Source: Aliivibrio salmonicida LFI1238
Lineage (GTDB): Bacteria > Pseudomonadota > Gammaproteobacteria > Enterobacterales > Vibrionaceae
Assembly: GCF_000196495.1 (NCBI RefSeq)
Contig: NC_011312.1
Span: 2,852,001-2,916,000, forward strand
Direction: 5' to 3'
DNA length: 64,000 bases
Program-made: the position numbers and the translations under genes
Shown: positions 54,052 to 62,565 of the stretch, in pieces
How positions within the stretch are numbered: the stretch's first letter is position 1
How the letters are laid out: every line of letters starts with the position of its first letter
The notes under the pieces: generated by a model
Told to the model about the DNA's origin: nothing
Databases searched by the model: none
The model's input: the letters and a program-made list of their open reading frames with translations, nothing else

Positions 54052-54663
54052 GTGAAGCATTTTATTAGCCTGATTTTACTTGCTTGGGCTATTGCTGCGC
54101 AAGCGCAAGCTCAAACTCGTTATATTTCTGATAACCTGTTTACGTACATGCACTCAGGTCCAAGTAACCAATATAAAATCATTGGCAGCGTAGATGCGGG
54201 TGATCGAGTGACTCTATTAAGCAGCAACAAAAATGCGAGCTTTACTCAAATTGTCGATACTAAAGGCCGTAAAGGCTGGGTTGAAAGCAAGTTTGTTTCT
54301 CGCCAAGCGGGTCTTGGAGAGCGCTTACCAAAAGTTCAAGCTGAATTAACGTCAGTTAAAGCACAGCTTGCAAATGCGCGTAAAGCCGCAAATGATGAGA
54401 AAGCAGGGTTGGCAGATAGCTTGACTCAACGTAATCAACAAATGCAAGATTTAGAGCAAAGCTACAGCGATGTAAATAACCAACTGGTTAGCTCTCAATC
54501 TGAAGTTCGTGAATTACGCGCTAAGTTAGATACGCAAAAAGAAGACTTACTACTTAAGTACTTCATGTATGGCGGTGGTGTTGCTGGTATTGGTCTTCTA
54601 TTTGGCCTTCTACTTCCGCACATGATCCCAAGCCGCAAGAAAAAACAAAACGGTTGGTCTTAA
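54052..54663 (+). CDS. ygiM: YgiM-type SH3-domain membrane protein
   Basis: A conserved inner-membrane protein with an SH3 domain of unknown precise role. The start is GTG at 54052, supported by AAGGA 8 bases upstream. The 203 residues show a signal peptide (about 1-20, cleavage near AQA), a bacterial SH3 domain (about 22-85; YMHSGPSNQYKIIGSV and GRKGWVESKFVS), a coiled coil (about 92-165) and a C-terminal membrane helix (about 169-190) with a basic tail. Its stop codon's last base begins the IS target duplication, and its natural terminator now lies beyond the IS (57006-57036). Confidence 0.94.
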   Translation: MKHFISLILLAWAIAAQAQAQTRYISDNLFTYMHSGPSNQYKIIGSVDAGDRVTLLSSNKNASFTQIVDTKGRKGWVESKFVSRQAGLGERLPKVQAELTSVKAQLANARKAANDEKAGLADSLTQRNQQMQDLEQSYSDVNNQLVSSQSEVRELRAKLDTQKEDLLLKYFMYGGGVAGIGLLFGLLLPHMIPSRKKKQNGWS

Positions 54664-54670
54664 TTTATTA

Positions 54671-54693
54671 GTAAGCGTGCGGGGAACTACACC
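54671..54693 (+). repeat. Left terminal inverted repeat of the IS66 element
   Basis: A 23-base repeat, identical as reverse complement to 56960-56982. Its inner edge lies only a few bases from the end of tnpC. ATTTATTA at 54663-54670 is the outer target duplication. Confidence 0.97.
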
Positions 54694-56174
54694 TTGTCTT
54701 TTACATTCCAAGGTAAAAGTGAATCGATATCTGGCGATCCAACACATAAACGATCTAGACAATACCTAATATAATCGTAAGGGATTAATCCGTTTGCCTT
54801 TGCTGTTTCTACAATGCTGTAAAGCATTGCACTTGAATCTGCACCAGCCGTTGAACCCGAAAATAACCAGTTTTTCCGGCCGATAACAAACGGTTTAACC
54901 GCTCGCTCTGCTCGATTGTTATCAATAGATAACAATCCATCATCAATATAACGAACTAATTTATCCCATTGATTTAATGTATAGCTAATCGCCTCACCTA
55001 ATTTTGTTTTAGGTGATACTCGACTAACTGCGCTATCAAGCCAATCACGGAGCTCTTTAAGTAAATCGCGGGCTTCTGTCTGCCTAGCAACATACTTGGC
55101 TTCAGGGGAAGCCTCTTTTAATAACGATTCGATCCGGTATAGCTTTTGGATTTTACTCAATACCCAATCTGCACTCCCTGTTTTCCCTTTTACTTGAACA
55201 CGTTGAGCCTCAATAAATCGTCGACGTGCGTGTGCCCAACAGCCAACTAAAATCGCTTCAGTTTGTTCATAACCTTGGTAACCATCGGTATGTAAATACC
55301 CGTTATAACCTTTTAAAAAGTTAACTGGATGGTAGCCATGCCTGCTAGATTGATAATCATAAAGTACAATTCCAGGCAAAACACCAGAGCCTGGAGAATC
55401 ATAGCCAGAGCAGTAGACCCACATATAACATTTTGCTTTTTCAACATCCAACACATTTACCGTTGTTTCATCACAATGCAGAGTGGGTTGTTCAAGCAAA
55501 ATACGATGTAACTCGTTATTAAGAGGGGTAAATAGTACCGAGCATTTTATTAACCAATCCGCCATCGTTCGCCGTCCAATAATGATACCCCATTGCTGAA
55601 ATAACGTTTCTTGACGATAAAGTGGAAGACTGTATTGAAATTTAGCCGTAATAATTTGAGCAAGTAAACTTGCGGTCGCAATCCCTTTAGGGATTGGTGA
55701 CGCTGGCATTGGGGCTTGTTTAATGTCTACTGAAGTATTGTTTTTTTCACAATTTCGGCAAGCATATTTAGGACGAACATGTTGAATAACTTCCACTTTA
55801 GCTGGTACAAATTCCAACTTTTCACTGATGTCTTTACCCATCGCATGCATCTCTAGACCGCAACACTTACAAGTTTTATCTTTTATGTCGTGGATAATAA
55901 CAGTACGCGGTAAGTCTTCAGGTAAGCGTTGGCGTTTTGGCTTTTGACGAGTGTAGGTAATCGTTTGTGTGTCATCATTTTCAATGATGATTTCTTCTTC
56001 TGTTTCATTGAATAAATCAAATTGAGTCGAGTCAGATTCACTGCTTTTACCAAAGCGCTGATGTTGAGCCAGTCGAAATTGCTCTAGAAGACGGTTATAT
56101 TTATTTTCAAGCTGAAGCACAAGTGCTTTCAGCTCGTCAATGGTATCAGGAAGTGGTTTTATTTTATCAGTCAT
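54687..56174 (-). CDS. tnpC: TnpC, IS66-family DDE transposase
   Basis: TnpC is the catalytic transposase. The 495 residues have an N-terminal leucine-zipper-like coiled coil (about 12-45), a zinc-binding motif with Cys102, Cys105, Cys139 and Cys142, and the catalytic triad Asp235 (HCDETTVNV), Asp297 (LHTDGYQGY) and Glu423 (NNRAERAVKP), with the CxxH insertion (Cys312, His315) typical of IS66. No stop or frameshift interrupts it. Its last bases run into the left terminal repeat. Confidence 0.97.
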   Translation of the reverse strand: MTDKIKPLPDTIDELKALVLQLENKYNRLLEQFRLAQHQRFGKSSESDSTQFDLFNETEEEIIIENDDTQTITYTRQKPKRQRLPEDLPRTVIIHDIKDKTCKCCGLEMHAMGKDISEKLEFVPAKVEVIQHVRPKYACRNCEKNNTSVDIKQAPMPASPIPKGIATASLLAQIITAKFQYSLPLYRQETLFQQWGIIIGRRTMADWLIKCSVLFTPLNNELHRILLEQPTLHCDETTVNVLDVEKAKCYMWVYCSGYDSPGSGVLPGIVLYDYQSSRHGYHPVNFLKGYNGYLHTDGYQGYEQTEAILVGCWAHARRRFIEAQRVQVKGKTGSADWVLSKIQKLYRIESLLKEASPEAKYVARQTEARDLLKELRDWLDSAVSRVSPKTKLGEAISYTLNQWDKLVRYIDDGLLSIDNNRAERAVKPFVIGRKNWLFSGSTAGADSSAMLYSIVETAKANGLIPYDYIRYCLDRLCVGSPDIDSLLPWNVKDKV

Positions 56175-56245
56175 GTAGATGACTATATAACGATAATACA
56201 GGTAATCAATCGGTTGCCTCCTATTCTTGACTGAGAATCAACTAT

Positions 56246-56593
56246 TTAAAGGGTTGTTTGATAATGTACCGGTTGATGTCCTAAGATATCAAAACCTTGT
56301 AATAGCAGTGTCAGTTGCTGCTCTGATAATGCTAACGTATCGTTATTTATATTTCGTGGCCATTTGAAGCGGTCTTCATCTAATCGCTTGTACCATAAAG
56401 CGAATCCTGTTTTATCCCAATACAATATTTTGAGTTTATCACGAGGCTTATTGCAAAATATAAATAGAGCATCACTAAACGGTGATAGTTGCATTTCTTG
56501 CTCAACAATCACGACAAGGCCATTAATGGCCTTGCGAAAATCGACAAAATCACGATGAAGATAAATGGTGGAAACATCAGTAAATACATTCAT
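56246..56593 (-). CDS. tnpB: TnpB, IS66 accessory protein (Orf2)
   Basis: TnpB is required with TnpA and TnpC for IS66 movement, with no known catalysis. The 115 residues match the family: YLHRDFVDFRKAINGLVVIV, ALFIFCNKPRDKLKILYWDKTGFALWYKRL (core residues KPRDKLKILYWDKTGF) and RFKWP. Its ATG overlaps the tnpA stop as ATGA, a sign of coupled translation, and it is 71 bases before tnpC. Confidence 0.96.
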   Translation of the reverse strand: MNVFTDVSTIYLHRDFVDFRKAINGLVVIVEQEMQLSPFSDALFIFCNKPRDKLKILYWDKTGFALWYKRLDEDRFKWPRNINNDTLALSEQQLTLLLQGFDILGHQPVHYQTTL

Positions 56594-56901
56594 GATTGAT
56601 ACCCTTTTAATAAGAGTCCTATCCAGTGAGGTTCAGTAGCTGGCAATGTTAATCGCAATTTTCCGATAGAAAGTTGAATATCTGGTAATTGTGGAGTGGC
56701 GATGATAGTTGATGTTAACGCTTCTACTTTCAAGAAAGTAGAAGCGTTAATCTTTTGTTTCCATCGTGCTTTACGTGCACTAAATGTCTTTGGCAGAATA
56801 TTATGGTTACGACAAAATTCAGCGGCACTAAGCTTGCTAGATTGCTGAGATTCAAATAGAGCGTGCCATTGCTCTGGTGTTCTCTTTTTATCTTTTTGCA
56901 T
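56590..56901 (-). CDS. tnpA: TnpA, IS66 accessory DNA-binding protein
   Basis: TnpA is the first protein of the element. The 103 residues have a helix-turn-helix at about 8-48 (RTPEQWHALFESQQSSKLSA, AEFCRNHNILPKTFSARKAR) followed by a less conserved tail. It overlaps tnpB by 4 bases. Unusually, its coding sequence holds a 17-bp perfect inverted repeat at 56715-56750 in the tail region (ASTFLKVEALT), able to fold into a hairpin in mRNA. No clear promoter could be assigned in the 58 bases before the right terminal repeat. Confidence 0.94.
   Translation of the reverse strand: MQKDKKRTPEQWHALFESQQSSKLSAAEFCRNHNILPKTFSARKARWKQKINASTFLKVEALTSTIIATPQLPDIQLSIGKLRLTLPATEPHWIGLLLKGYQS
56715..56750. 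repeat. 17-bp perfect inverted repeat inside tnpA
   Basis: The arms at 56715-56731 and 56734-56750 are perfect reverse complements separated by AA. In RNA this would give a strong hairpin with a small loop within the tnpA message. Confidence 0.95.
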
Positions 56902-56959
56902 AATTACGTTCTCGTTAAATGAAAGATCGTAAGATACGCATAATGAATTTTATTTGTTA

Positions 56960-56982
56960 GGTGTAGTTCCCCGCACGCTTAC
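56960..56982 (-). repeat. Right terminal inverted repeat of the IS66 element
   Basis: A 23-base repeat identical as reverse complement to 54671-54693. The second copy of the target duplication ATTTATTA follows at 56983-56990. Confidence 0.97.
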
Positions 56983-57005
56983 ATTTATTAAGGTTCAACT
57001 AATAC

Positions 57006-57036
57006 AAAAAAGCTCAGAATTATTCTGAGCTTTTTT
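57006..57036. terminator. Bidirectional terminator between ygiM and gspB (separated from ygiM by the IS)
   Basis: AAAAAAGCTCAGAAT pairs perfectly with ATTCTGAGCTTTTTT around one base. Before the insertion it would have lain about 23 bases after the ygiM stop. It still ends gspAB transcripts and shields the IS from them. Confidence 0.92.
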
Positions 57037-57077
57037 GTATCTATATAATCCACTTATTTATACAGAAAGAACATCCA

Positions 57078-57779
57078 TCATCCTTTCCACTCATAAAGTG
57101 CAGGCACTTCAATTTTTTTATTTTCAAACTCAATGATTACATTTCTTGGGTTAATCTCAAGTAATGACACACTAGGTGTGATTTTCTCCCCTGCACTGAC
57201 TTCTTTTCCATTCACTTTTACCCACCGCTGACTGAGCTTAGATGTGTAATTGTGCGTCTGAAAATTCAACGCGGGTAATCGCCCCATAAATTCAGCCCCA
57301 TTTTTAACAAGTTCAATGGTCGATTCATCATTATCCCAAACAAATTCTTTCTCTTGATTAACGTCTGCCGGATCATTCATAGCCGATTCAAACCGCGCTG
57401 CAAGCTCAGGTGACAATCCAGATAAATCTAAATTATTAATATTAAAATCTTTTTCTTGTTTCGCTGACGTAATGCTTGAATTAGCTTGAGCGGGAACACG
57501 CTTGACTGTACCGAATCCAGTCTTATCAGATAGAGGCGTCTCTACCTCTTTCTTTGCATTATTTGAAGAATTAAGCGCTAACAAATGACGGCGCATAGGG
57601 ATCTTTTGTGTTTCCCATGTAGGGAATGCTAACTCAACATAATTGGCGTGATAGGGAACAATTTCTTGCTTACTTGCTTCATAATAAGGCAACGCGATAA
57701 CCAAGGATAAAGCAAAGGGAGGTAATATCACCAATGAACCTATCAAAAACTTTGAAGGATGAGAAAAGAAAGTACTCAT
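57078..57779 (-). CDS. gspB: GspB-type general secretion pathway protein
   Basis: GspB works with GspA to help place the type II secretion secretin through the cell wall. The 233 residues have a short cytoplasmic N-terminus, one membrane helix (about 12-30, FLIGSLVILPPFALSLVIALP), a disordered middle and the conserved C-terminal domain (about 155-233) with GRLPALNFQTHNYTS, RWVKVNGKEVSAGE and LLEINPRNVIIEFENKKIEVPAL. It starts one base after gspA. The remaining gsp genes are not in this window. Confidence 0.92.
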   Translation of the reverse strand: MSTFFSHPSKFLIGSLVILPPFALSLVIALPYYEASKQEIVPYHANYVELAFPTWETQKIPMRRHLLALNSSNNAKKEVETPLSDKTGFGTVKRVPAQANSSITSAKQEKDFNINNLDLSGLSPELAARFESAMNDPADVNQEKEFVWDNDESTIELVKNGAEFMGRLPALNFQTHNYTSKLSQRWVKVNGKEVSAGEKITPSVSLLEINPRNVIIEFENKKIEVPALYEWKG

Positions 57780-59339
57780 TTATTTGTCTCCTTGAAGCAT
57801 AGGGACATTGGTATTTATCACACTGTCTAACCACATTAACGTACTTGACCCCACCACTCCATCTGTCTTCAAACCGAAAATAGCTTGAAATTGCTTAACT
57901 TGTTCTTCGGTTTCTTCAGTAAAACGATTCGAATCAGTCAGTGGTTGCTCTAAGGCAAAAGAAAGTAATTGATTCAATTCCACAATGGCTTCACCTTCAT
58001 CACCAAGTCTCATCGCTCTTTTGGTCATAATTGGTTTTTTCCAGAGTTGCATATAAGCGCCATTCCAATGTTTTTCAAACCATTGATGAGAAACTTCAAT
58101 CTGGCGCTCTGGCAATAATAATGCAATATTTTTAGATGAGATATGATAAACAATAGCCAGTAAGTCATCTCCATTCTCTTGTTGTAACCATACAATCGCG
58201 GGGCGATTTAGTGCTAATAGATCATTTAAAGACCCATTATTATCTAAACAATATAACTGCGCTCTTTTTGCATTAGTACAGTTGGCTTGAAATGTATTTG
58301 TTTCATAACCCCATACTTCGAGTAATTGTTGAAAAGCCGCTTGCTCGGAATCAAAGCCGATTAATGGATGTTCTTTCACTTGTTCGACGATAGGATACGT
58401 CGATGCTAAGTAGCTAGGGAGTGCTTTATAAACCCCCCAAGTACCACTAACCGATAGTGCAATTGCAATAGATAACATTAACCAAGGCGCGTTGTTTTTA
58501 GCGGGTAGGTCAATGTGACTTACTGCTGGGATTTCCCACTCTAAAACCAATTCACAAGCACGCTTTACCGATGAAGCATTAACGTTTTTTTCTCCCTGTT
58601 GGTAACTCACCCATAGTGCCTTATCGCATAATAGATTAATCAAACGGGGAATGCCTTTTGATCGCAATGCGATGATTTTAATCGCCGAAGACGAAAATAA
58701 CGTCGCATTACTACCAACAACCTGCAAACGGTGATCGATATAATATTGGATGTCTTCTACTGTTAACGGCAATAAATGATATCGAGCGGTGATCCTCTGA
58801 GCCAACTGGCGTAAATTAGCTTGTTGCAGTTTCTGTTGCAGTTCAGGCTGACCAATCAACAGAACCTTTAATAATTTATCACTGTCCGTTTCAAAATTAG
58901 TTAATAAACGAAGCTGTTCTAATACATCAGGACCTAAATGTTGAGCTTCATCTATCGCGACAATGGTTTGAAATCCCTTTTTATCTTCACTCACTAAGAA
59001 CTCAACAATCACTTCCGTTAATTGCTTTAATGACGGTGTTGATGAATATTCAATTTTTAACTCATCACAAATAGCCGTGAATAATTCCAATGCGGTAAAT
59101 GTCGGATTTAAAATAAGAGCAAGATGTATATTTTCATTTAACTCCGAAAAAAGTGCTCTCGATACTGTCGTTTTACCAGTACCAACTTCTCCCGTTAATA
59201 AAGCAAATCCGCCCCCTTGCCCTAATCCTGATTGCAAATAGCTTAATGCCTCCTTGTGACGCTCGCTTAAATAAAGAAAACGCGCATTAGGAGTCATTGA
59301 AAATGGACATTCAGTAAAGCCAAAGAAGTCTTGGTACAT
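57780..59339 (-). CDS. gspA: GspA (ExeA-type) secretion ATPase with peptidoglycan-binding domain
   Basis: GspA forms a complex with GspB that binds peptidoglycan and helps assemble the secretin GspD. The 519 residues have an AAA ATPase domain with Walker A GEVGTGKTTVS (50-60) and Walker B TIVAIDEAQHLG (about 123-134), a membrane helix (about 287-306), and a C-terminal peptidoglycan_binding_1 domain (about 440-512; RLGDEGEAIVELNQLL, DGVVGSSTLMWLD). Short MYQDFFGFTECPFSMTPNAR is the family's N-terminal hallmark. It diverges from cca over 141 bases. Confidence 0.95.
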   Translation of the reverse strand: MYQDFFGFTECPFSMTPNARFLYLSERHKEALSYLQSGLGQGGGFALLTGEVGTGKTTVSRALFSELNENIHLALILNPTFTALELFTAICDELKIEYSSTPSLKQLTEVIVEFLVSEDKKGFQTIVAIDEAQHLGPDVLEQLRLLTNFETDSDKLLKVLLIGQPELQQKLQQANLRQLAQRITARYHLLPLTVEDIQYYIDHRLQVVGSNATLFSSSAIKIIALRSKGIPRLINLLCDKALWVSYQQGEKNVNASSVKRACELVLEWEIPAVSHIDLPAKNNAPWLMLSIAIALSVSGTWGVYKALPSYLASTYPIVEQVKEHPLIGFDSEQAAFQQLLEVWGYETNTFQANCTNAKRAQLYCLDNNGSLNDLLALNRPAIVWLQQENGDDLLAIVYHISSKNIALLLPERQIEVSHQWFEKHWNGAYMQLWKKPIMTKRAMRLGDEGEAIVELNQLLSFALEQPLTDSNRFTEETEEQVKQFQAIFGLKTDGVVGSSTLMWLDSVINTNVPMLQGDK

Positions 59340-59480
59340 AAAAGGGGGATCTACCTAATTTATCTATATCGATGAGTGAGTCTTCGAATAAAAAGTCGAA
59401 ATATTATCATTGCACGGTATCATTGGAAGTCAGAAAGTAAAGAAAGTTCTCTTTATCTTGATTGTGTGTAGGAAAAACAG

Positions 59481-60704
59481 ATGCAAATTTATTTAGTAGG
59501 TGGTGCAGTTCGAGATTCACTCCTCAATATTGACGTAAAAGATAAAGATTGGGTCGTTGTTGGTTCTACACCCACTCACATGAATTCGCTTGGCTACCAA
59601 AGCGTAGGGCAAGACTTTCCTGTTTTCTTACACCCAAGAACAAAAGAAGAATACGCCTTAGCCAGAACAGAACGAAAAAGTGGTCAAGGATATAAAGGAT
59701 TCACTTGTTACGCAGAAGCAGATGTCACATTAGAAGAAGATTTGTTGCGTCGAGATTTGACGATTAATGCGATAGCTCAATCAGATAAGGGCCTATTAAT
59801 TGATCCTTACCATGGGCAAGAAGATTTAAAGAATCGGTTATTACGCCATGTATCCAATGCCTTTGTCGAAGACCCGTTACGGGTACTACGAGTTGCTCGT
59901 TTTGCCGCTCGCTTTCATTATCTTGGTTTTACAATTGCACCAGAAACAATGCAATTAATGAAAACACTTGTTTCGAGTGGCGAGCTCTCTCATTTAACCC
60001 CAGAACGAGTATGGCAAGAATGGGAAAAATCATTATCAAGTAAACACCCAAATATTTTTCTTTCTGTACTCAAAGAATGTGGTGCATTAGCGGTCGTATT
60101 GCCGGAAATTGATGCTTTATTTGGCGTTCCTCAACCAGAACAATGGCACCCAGAAATTGATACTGGAATGCATACATTGATGGTTTCTCAGCAAGCATCA
60201 TTACTAAGTACCTCACTTCCAATACGCTTTGCAGCGCAAGTTCATGATTTAGGTAAGGGGATTACTCCTGAATCAGAATGGCCAAGCCACAAAATGCATT
60301 GCCATACAGGGATAAAAGTAATCAAGAATTTGTGTAAGCGAGTTCGAGTCCCTAATGAATACAAAGAGCTAGCCTTATTGGTTTGTGAGCATCACACAAA
60401 TGTCCACAGAGCTTCAGAACTACGAGCACAAACCTTTATCAAGATATTCGATAAAATGGACTTATGGCGTAAACCAGAACGTTTAGAATCGATTCTATTG
60501 TGCTGCCAAGCCGATCATGCAGGGCGACTAGGGTTAGAGTTAAATCCATACCCTCAAAAAGAACGAATGGAATCCGCATTTAATGCAGCACAACATGTAG
60601 AGGTAAAAGAAGTGGTCGCAGCAGGGTTTAAAGGACCAGAAATCAGAGATGAATTAACCAAGAGAAGAATTGAAGCTGTCAAAGTGGCACTTTTAATAAA
60701 CTAG
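59481..60704 (+). CDS. cca: Cca, CCA-adding tRNA nucleotidyltransferase with HD domain
   Basis: Cca builds or repairs the CCA end of tRNA without a template. The 407 residues (E. coli 412) start MQIYLVGGAVRDSLL, continue with the metal motif DKDWVVVG, EYALARTERK, LLRRDLTINAIA and RVLRVARFAARF, and add a C-terminal HD domain (about 225-340; HDLGKG, VCEHHTNVHRA) that in E. coli has phosphatase and phosphodiesterase activity. It diverges from gspA and converges on uppP. Confidence 0.97.
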   Translation: MQIYLVGGAVRDSLLNIDVKDKDWVVVGSTPTHMNSLGYQSVGQDFPVFLHPRTKEEYALARTERKSGQGYKGFTCYAEADVTLEEDLLRRDLTINAIAQSDKGLLIDPYHGQEDLKNRLLRHVSNAFVEDPLRVLRVARFAARFHYLGFTIAPETMQLMKTLVSSGELSHLTPERVWQEWEKSLSSKHPNIFLSVLKECGALAVVLPEIDALFGVPQPEQWHPEIDTGMHTLMVSQQASLLSTSLPIRFAAQVHDLGKGITPESEWPSHKMHCHTGIKVIKNLCKRVRVPNEYKELALLVCEHHTNVHRASELRAQTFIKIFDKMDLWRKPERLESILLCCQADHAGRLGLELNPYPQKERMESAFNAAQHVEVKEVVAAGFKGPEIRDELTKRRIEAVKVALLIN

Positions 60705-60713
60705 AATTAAAAA

Positions 60714-60749
60714 GTGGTTGTTAATAAGTTCATCACTTACAACAACCAC
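60714..60749. terminator. Weak hairpin, cca / uppP
   Basis: GTGGTTGT pairs with ACAACCAC around 20 bases between the converging cca and uppP genes. The T-run is poor, so termination is only likely. Confidence 0.4.
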
Positions 60750-60769
60750 CTTAATCTAGACTCTAATTA

Positions 60770-61573
60770 TTACGTTAACGCTAACCAAGCAAGTAGGCTC
60801 GTCCCTAACAATAATCGATATATAACAAATGGCGTCATTCCCATACTCGAAATCAGTTTCAAGAAAAAGTGAATACAAATATAAGCACTAATAAATGAAA
60901 CAATAATACCGGTACCTAAGAAACCAAAGTGAATAATCGCATCACTTAATGCTAATTTTAAACCAAGATAAGAACCAGCTAAGGTAATAATTGGTATCGA
61001 CATTAAGAAAGAAAAACGCGCTGCCGCCTCACGGGTAAAGCCAAGATACAACGCCGCTGTGATTGTGATACCTGAGCGTGATGTTCCTGGGATCATAGCT
61101 GCTGCCTGAGCAATACCAAGGAACAAGGCTTTTTTCCACGTCATTTCATATTCATCTTTAACAAGCGTTGAGTTTTTGTCTACCCACCACAGTAATAGAC
61201 CAAACACGATAGTCGTTATCGCAATCACCCAAGCACTACGTAAATAAACTTCAATGAAGTCTTTAAACATCAGCCCACATACTGCGGCAGGAATCGTTGA
61301 TAATATAATTAACCACGCTAGTTTAGATTCTTTATTGTGTTCTTTTTTTACAATAGAGAAAGTCCAAGCAGAAAGTAATGTCACTACTTCTTTTCTGAAA
61401 TACATAACAACCGCGGCTAACGTACCAACATGAACAGCAACATCAAAAGCTAAACCTTGATCAGACCAACCAAGTACCTCCGACGGTAAAATTAAATGAG
61501 CCGAACTAGATATTGGTAAAAATTCAGTAAATCCTTGCAATAAAGCAAGAAAAAATGCTTCAAAATACGTCAT
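60770..61573 (-). CDS. uppP: UppP (BacA), undecaprenyl-diphosphate phosphatase
   Basis: UppP dephosphorylates undecaprenyl diphosphate to recycle the lipid carrier for wall and surface polymers; loss or gain affects bacitracin sensitivity. The 267 residues have about eight membrane helices, with the active-site motifs LLQGFTEFLPISSSAHLIL (about 13-31) and PGTSRSGITITAALYLGFTRE (key residues PGTSRSG). folK lies 8 bases upstream on the same strand. Confidence 0.97.
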   Translation of the reverse strand: MTYFEAFFLALLQGFTEFLPISSSAHLILPSEVLGWSDQGLAFDVAVHVGTLAAVVMYFRKEVVTLLSAWTFSIVKKEHNKESKLAWLIILSTIPAAVCGLMFKDFIEVYLRSAWVIAITTIVFGLLLWWVDKNSTLVKDEYEMTWKKALFLGIAQAAAMIPGTSRSGITITAALYLGFTREAAARFSFLMSIPIITLAGSYLGLKLALSDAIIHFGFLGTGIIVSFISAYICIHFFLKLISSMGMTPFVIYRLLLGTSLLAWLALT

Positions 61574-61581
61574 TACATCTC

Positions 61582-62070
61582 TTAAATAATCAATGTCAAA
61601 GTGACAGGTGTTAATGATTGAGTTCTAGGGAAACCCGCCCATATTTCACTAATGGTTTTATCTGTACTTGGAATAACCAATTCAGGATTTAATTCAACCA
61701 TAGGCAAAATCACAAAAGCGAACTTAAAAAGATCGCTTCTTGGTAATGTTGGAGCTAATTTAGATACGACATTATCATAAAGTAAAATATCAAGATCTAA
61801 GGTTCTATCTTGATTTTTTTGTGCTTGGGGCTTGCGACCCCACTTAATCTCGATAGCACGCAAATAATCGCCTAACAAAGATAAACTGTGCTTTGTTTCA
61901 AGCTCAACAACAAAATTAAAGAAATTATCCCCCGAAAAACCAACCGGTTCCGCTTCATAAATTGTTGATACTTTTTTTAACTTACCCAATTGCTTTAGCT
62001 CTGTTATTGCTATTTTTGCGTGTTTTTCAGGATCAATATTGGAACCTACACCGATATACACAGTGCTCAT
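61582..62070 (-). CDS. folK: FolK, HPPK of folate synthesis
   Basis: FolK transfers pyrophosphate from ATP to 6-hydroxymethyl-dihydropterin before sulfonamide-sensitive FolP acts. The 162 residues start MSTVYIGVGSNIDPEKH and have the conserved NFVVELETK, RKPQAQKNQDRTLDLDILLY (metal-binding DLDIL) and LPMVELNPEL. It overlaps folB by 4 bases. A second FolK elsewhere, beside panB, is common in this group, which I cannot check here. Confidence 0.94.
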   Translation of the reverse strand: MSTVYIGVGSNIDPEKHAKIAITELKQLGKLKKVSTIYEAEPVGFSGDNFFNFVVELETKHSLSLLGDYLRAIEIKWGRKPQAQKNQDRTLDLDILLYDNVVSKLAPTLPRSDLFKFAFVILPMVELNPELVIPSTDKTISEIWAGFPRTQSLTPVTLTLII

Positions 62071-62420
62071 TTTGATCCTCGTTCAATCACCACACCAACA
62101 CTGTGCGCGTTAACTACCGCACCAGGTTTTGATAAATGAATGCGAACCCAAGGAACAGAAAAACGAGTCATTATTAGCTCGGCAATTTCTTCTGCCACTC
62201 GCTCAACAAGTAAAAAACGCCCTTGTTGAATATGCGCAGTAACCGCGTCGCTGACTTCTGCATAATTTAAGCATTGCTCTACATTATCAGAATCCGCGGC
62301 TGGTTTATTATCGTGAGCCATATCAATATCTAATACTAGCTTCTGTTTAATGCCCTGTTCCCACTCATAAACACCAATGGTTGTAATAACTTCAAGTTGT
62401 TTTATAAATACTAAATCCAT
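62067..62420 (-). CDS. folB: FolB, dihydroneopterin aldolase
   Basis: FolB converts dihydroneopterin into the pterin substrate of FolK, so the two neighbours act in series. The 117 residues match the E. coli length (122) and show the family's IGVYEWEQGIKQKLVLDID, CLNYAEVSDAVTAHI and LLVERVAEEIAELI. It is first in a folB-folK-uppP message and diverges from plsY over 145 bases. Confidence 0.96.
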   Translation of the reverse strand: MDLVFIKQLEVITTIGVYEWEQGIKQKLVLDIDMAHDNKPAADSDNVEQCLNYAEVSDAVTAHIQQGRFLLVERVAEEIAELIMTRFSVPWVRIHLSKPGAVVNAHSVGVVIERGSK

Positions 62421-62565
62421 CTTTGATCACACTTTTTATTAAGAGGTCGGATACCCATCAAAAGAAAAACAACGTAATATTGTTATTACCTTGCTCAATG
62501 TGTAGAGCAATATACTATAAAAGTTATTTCTGATCGCTGTTGAACACTTAAATAAAGGCTCATTC

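Larger units (their letters stand above)
54671..56982 (-). mobile_element. Complete IS66-family insertion sequence (2312 bp)
   Basis: The element is bounded by perfect 23-bp terminal inverted repeats (54671-54693 and 56960-56982, outer bases GTAAGCGTGCGGGGAA). It is flanked by the 8-bp direct repeat ATTTATTA at 54663-54670 and 56983-56990, the target-site size of the IS66 family. It carries tnpA, tnpB and tnpC in order on the minus strand with no frameshift or truncation, so it appears complete. Perfect ends and duplications suggest a recent insertion. Confidence 0.97.
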
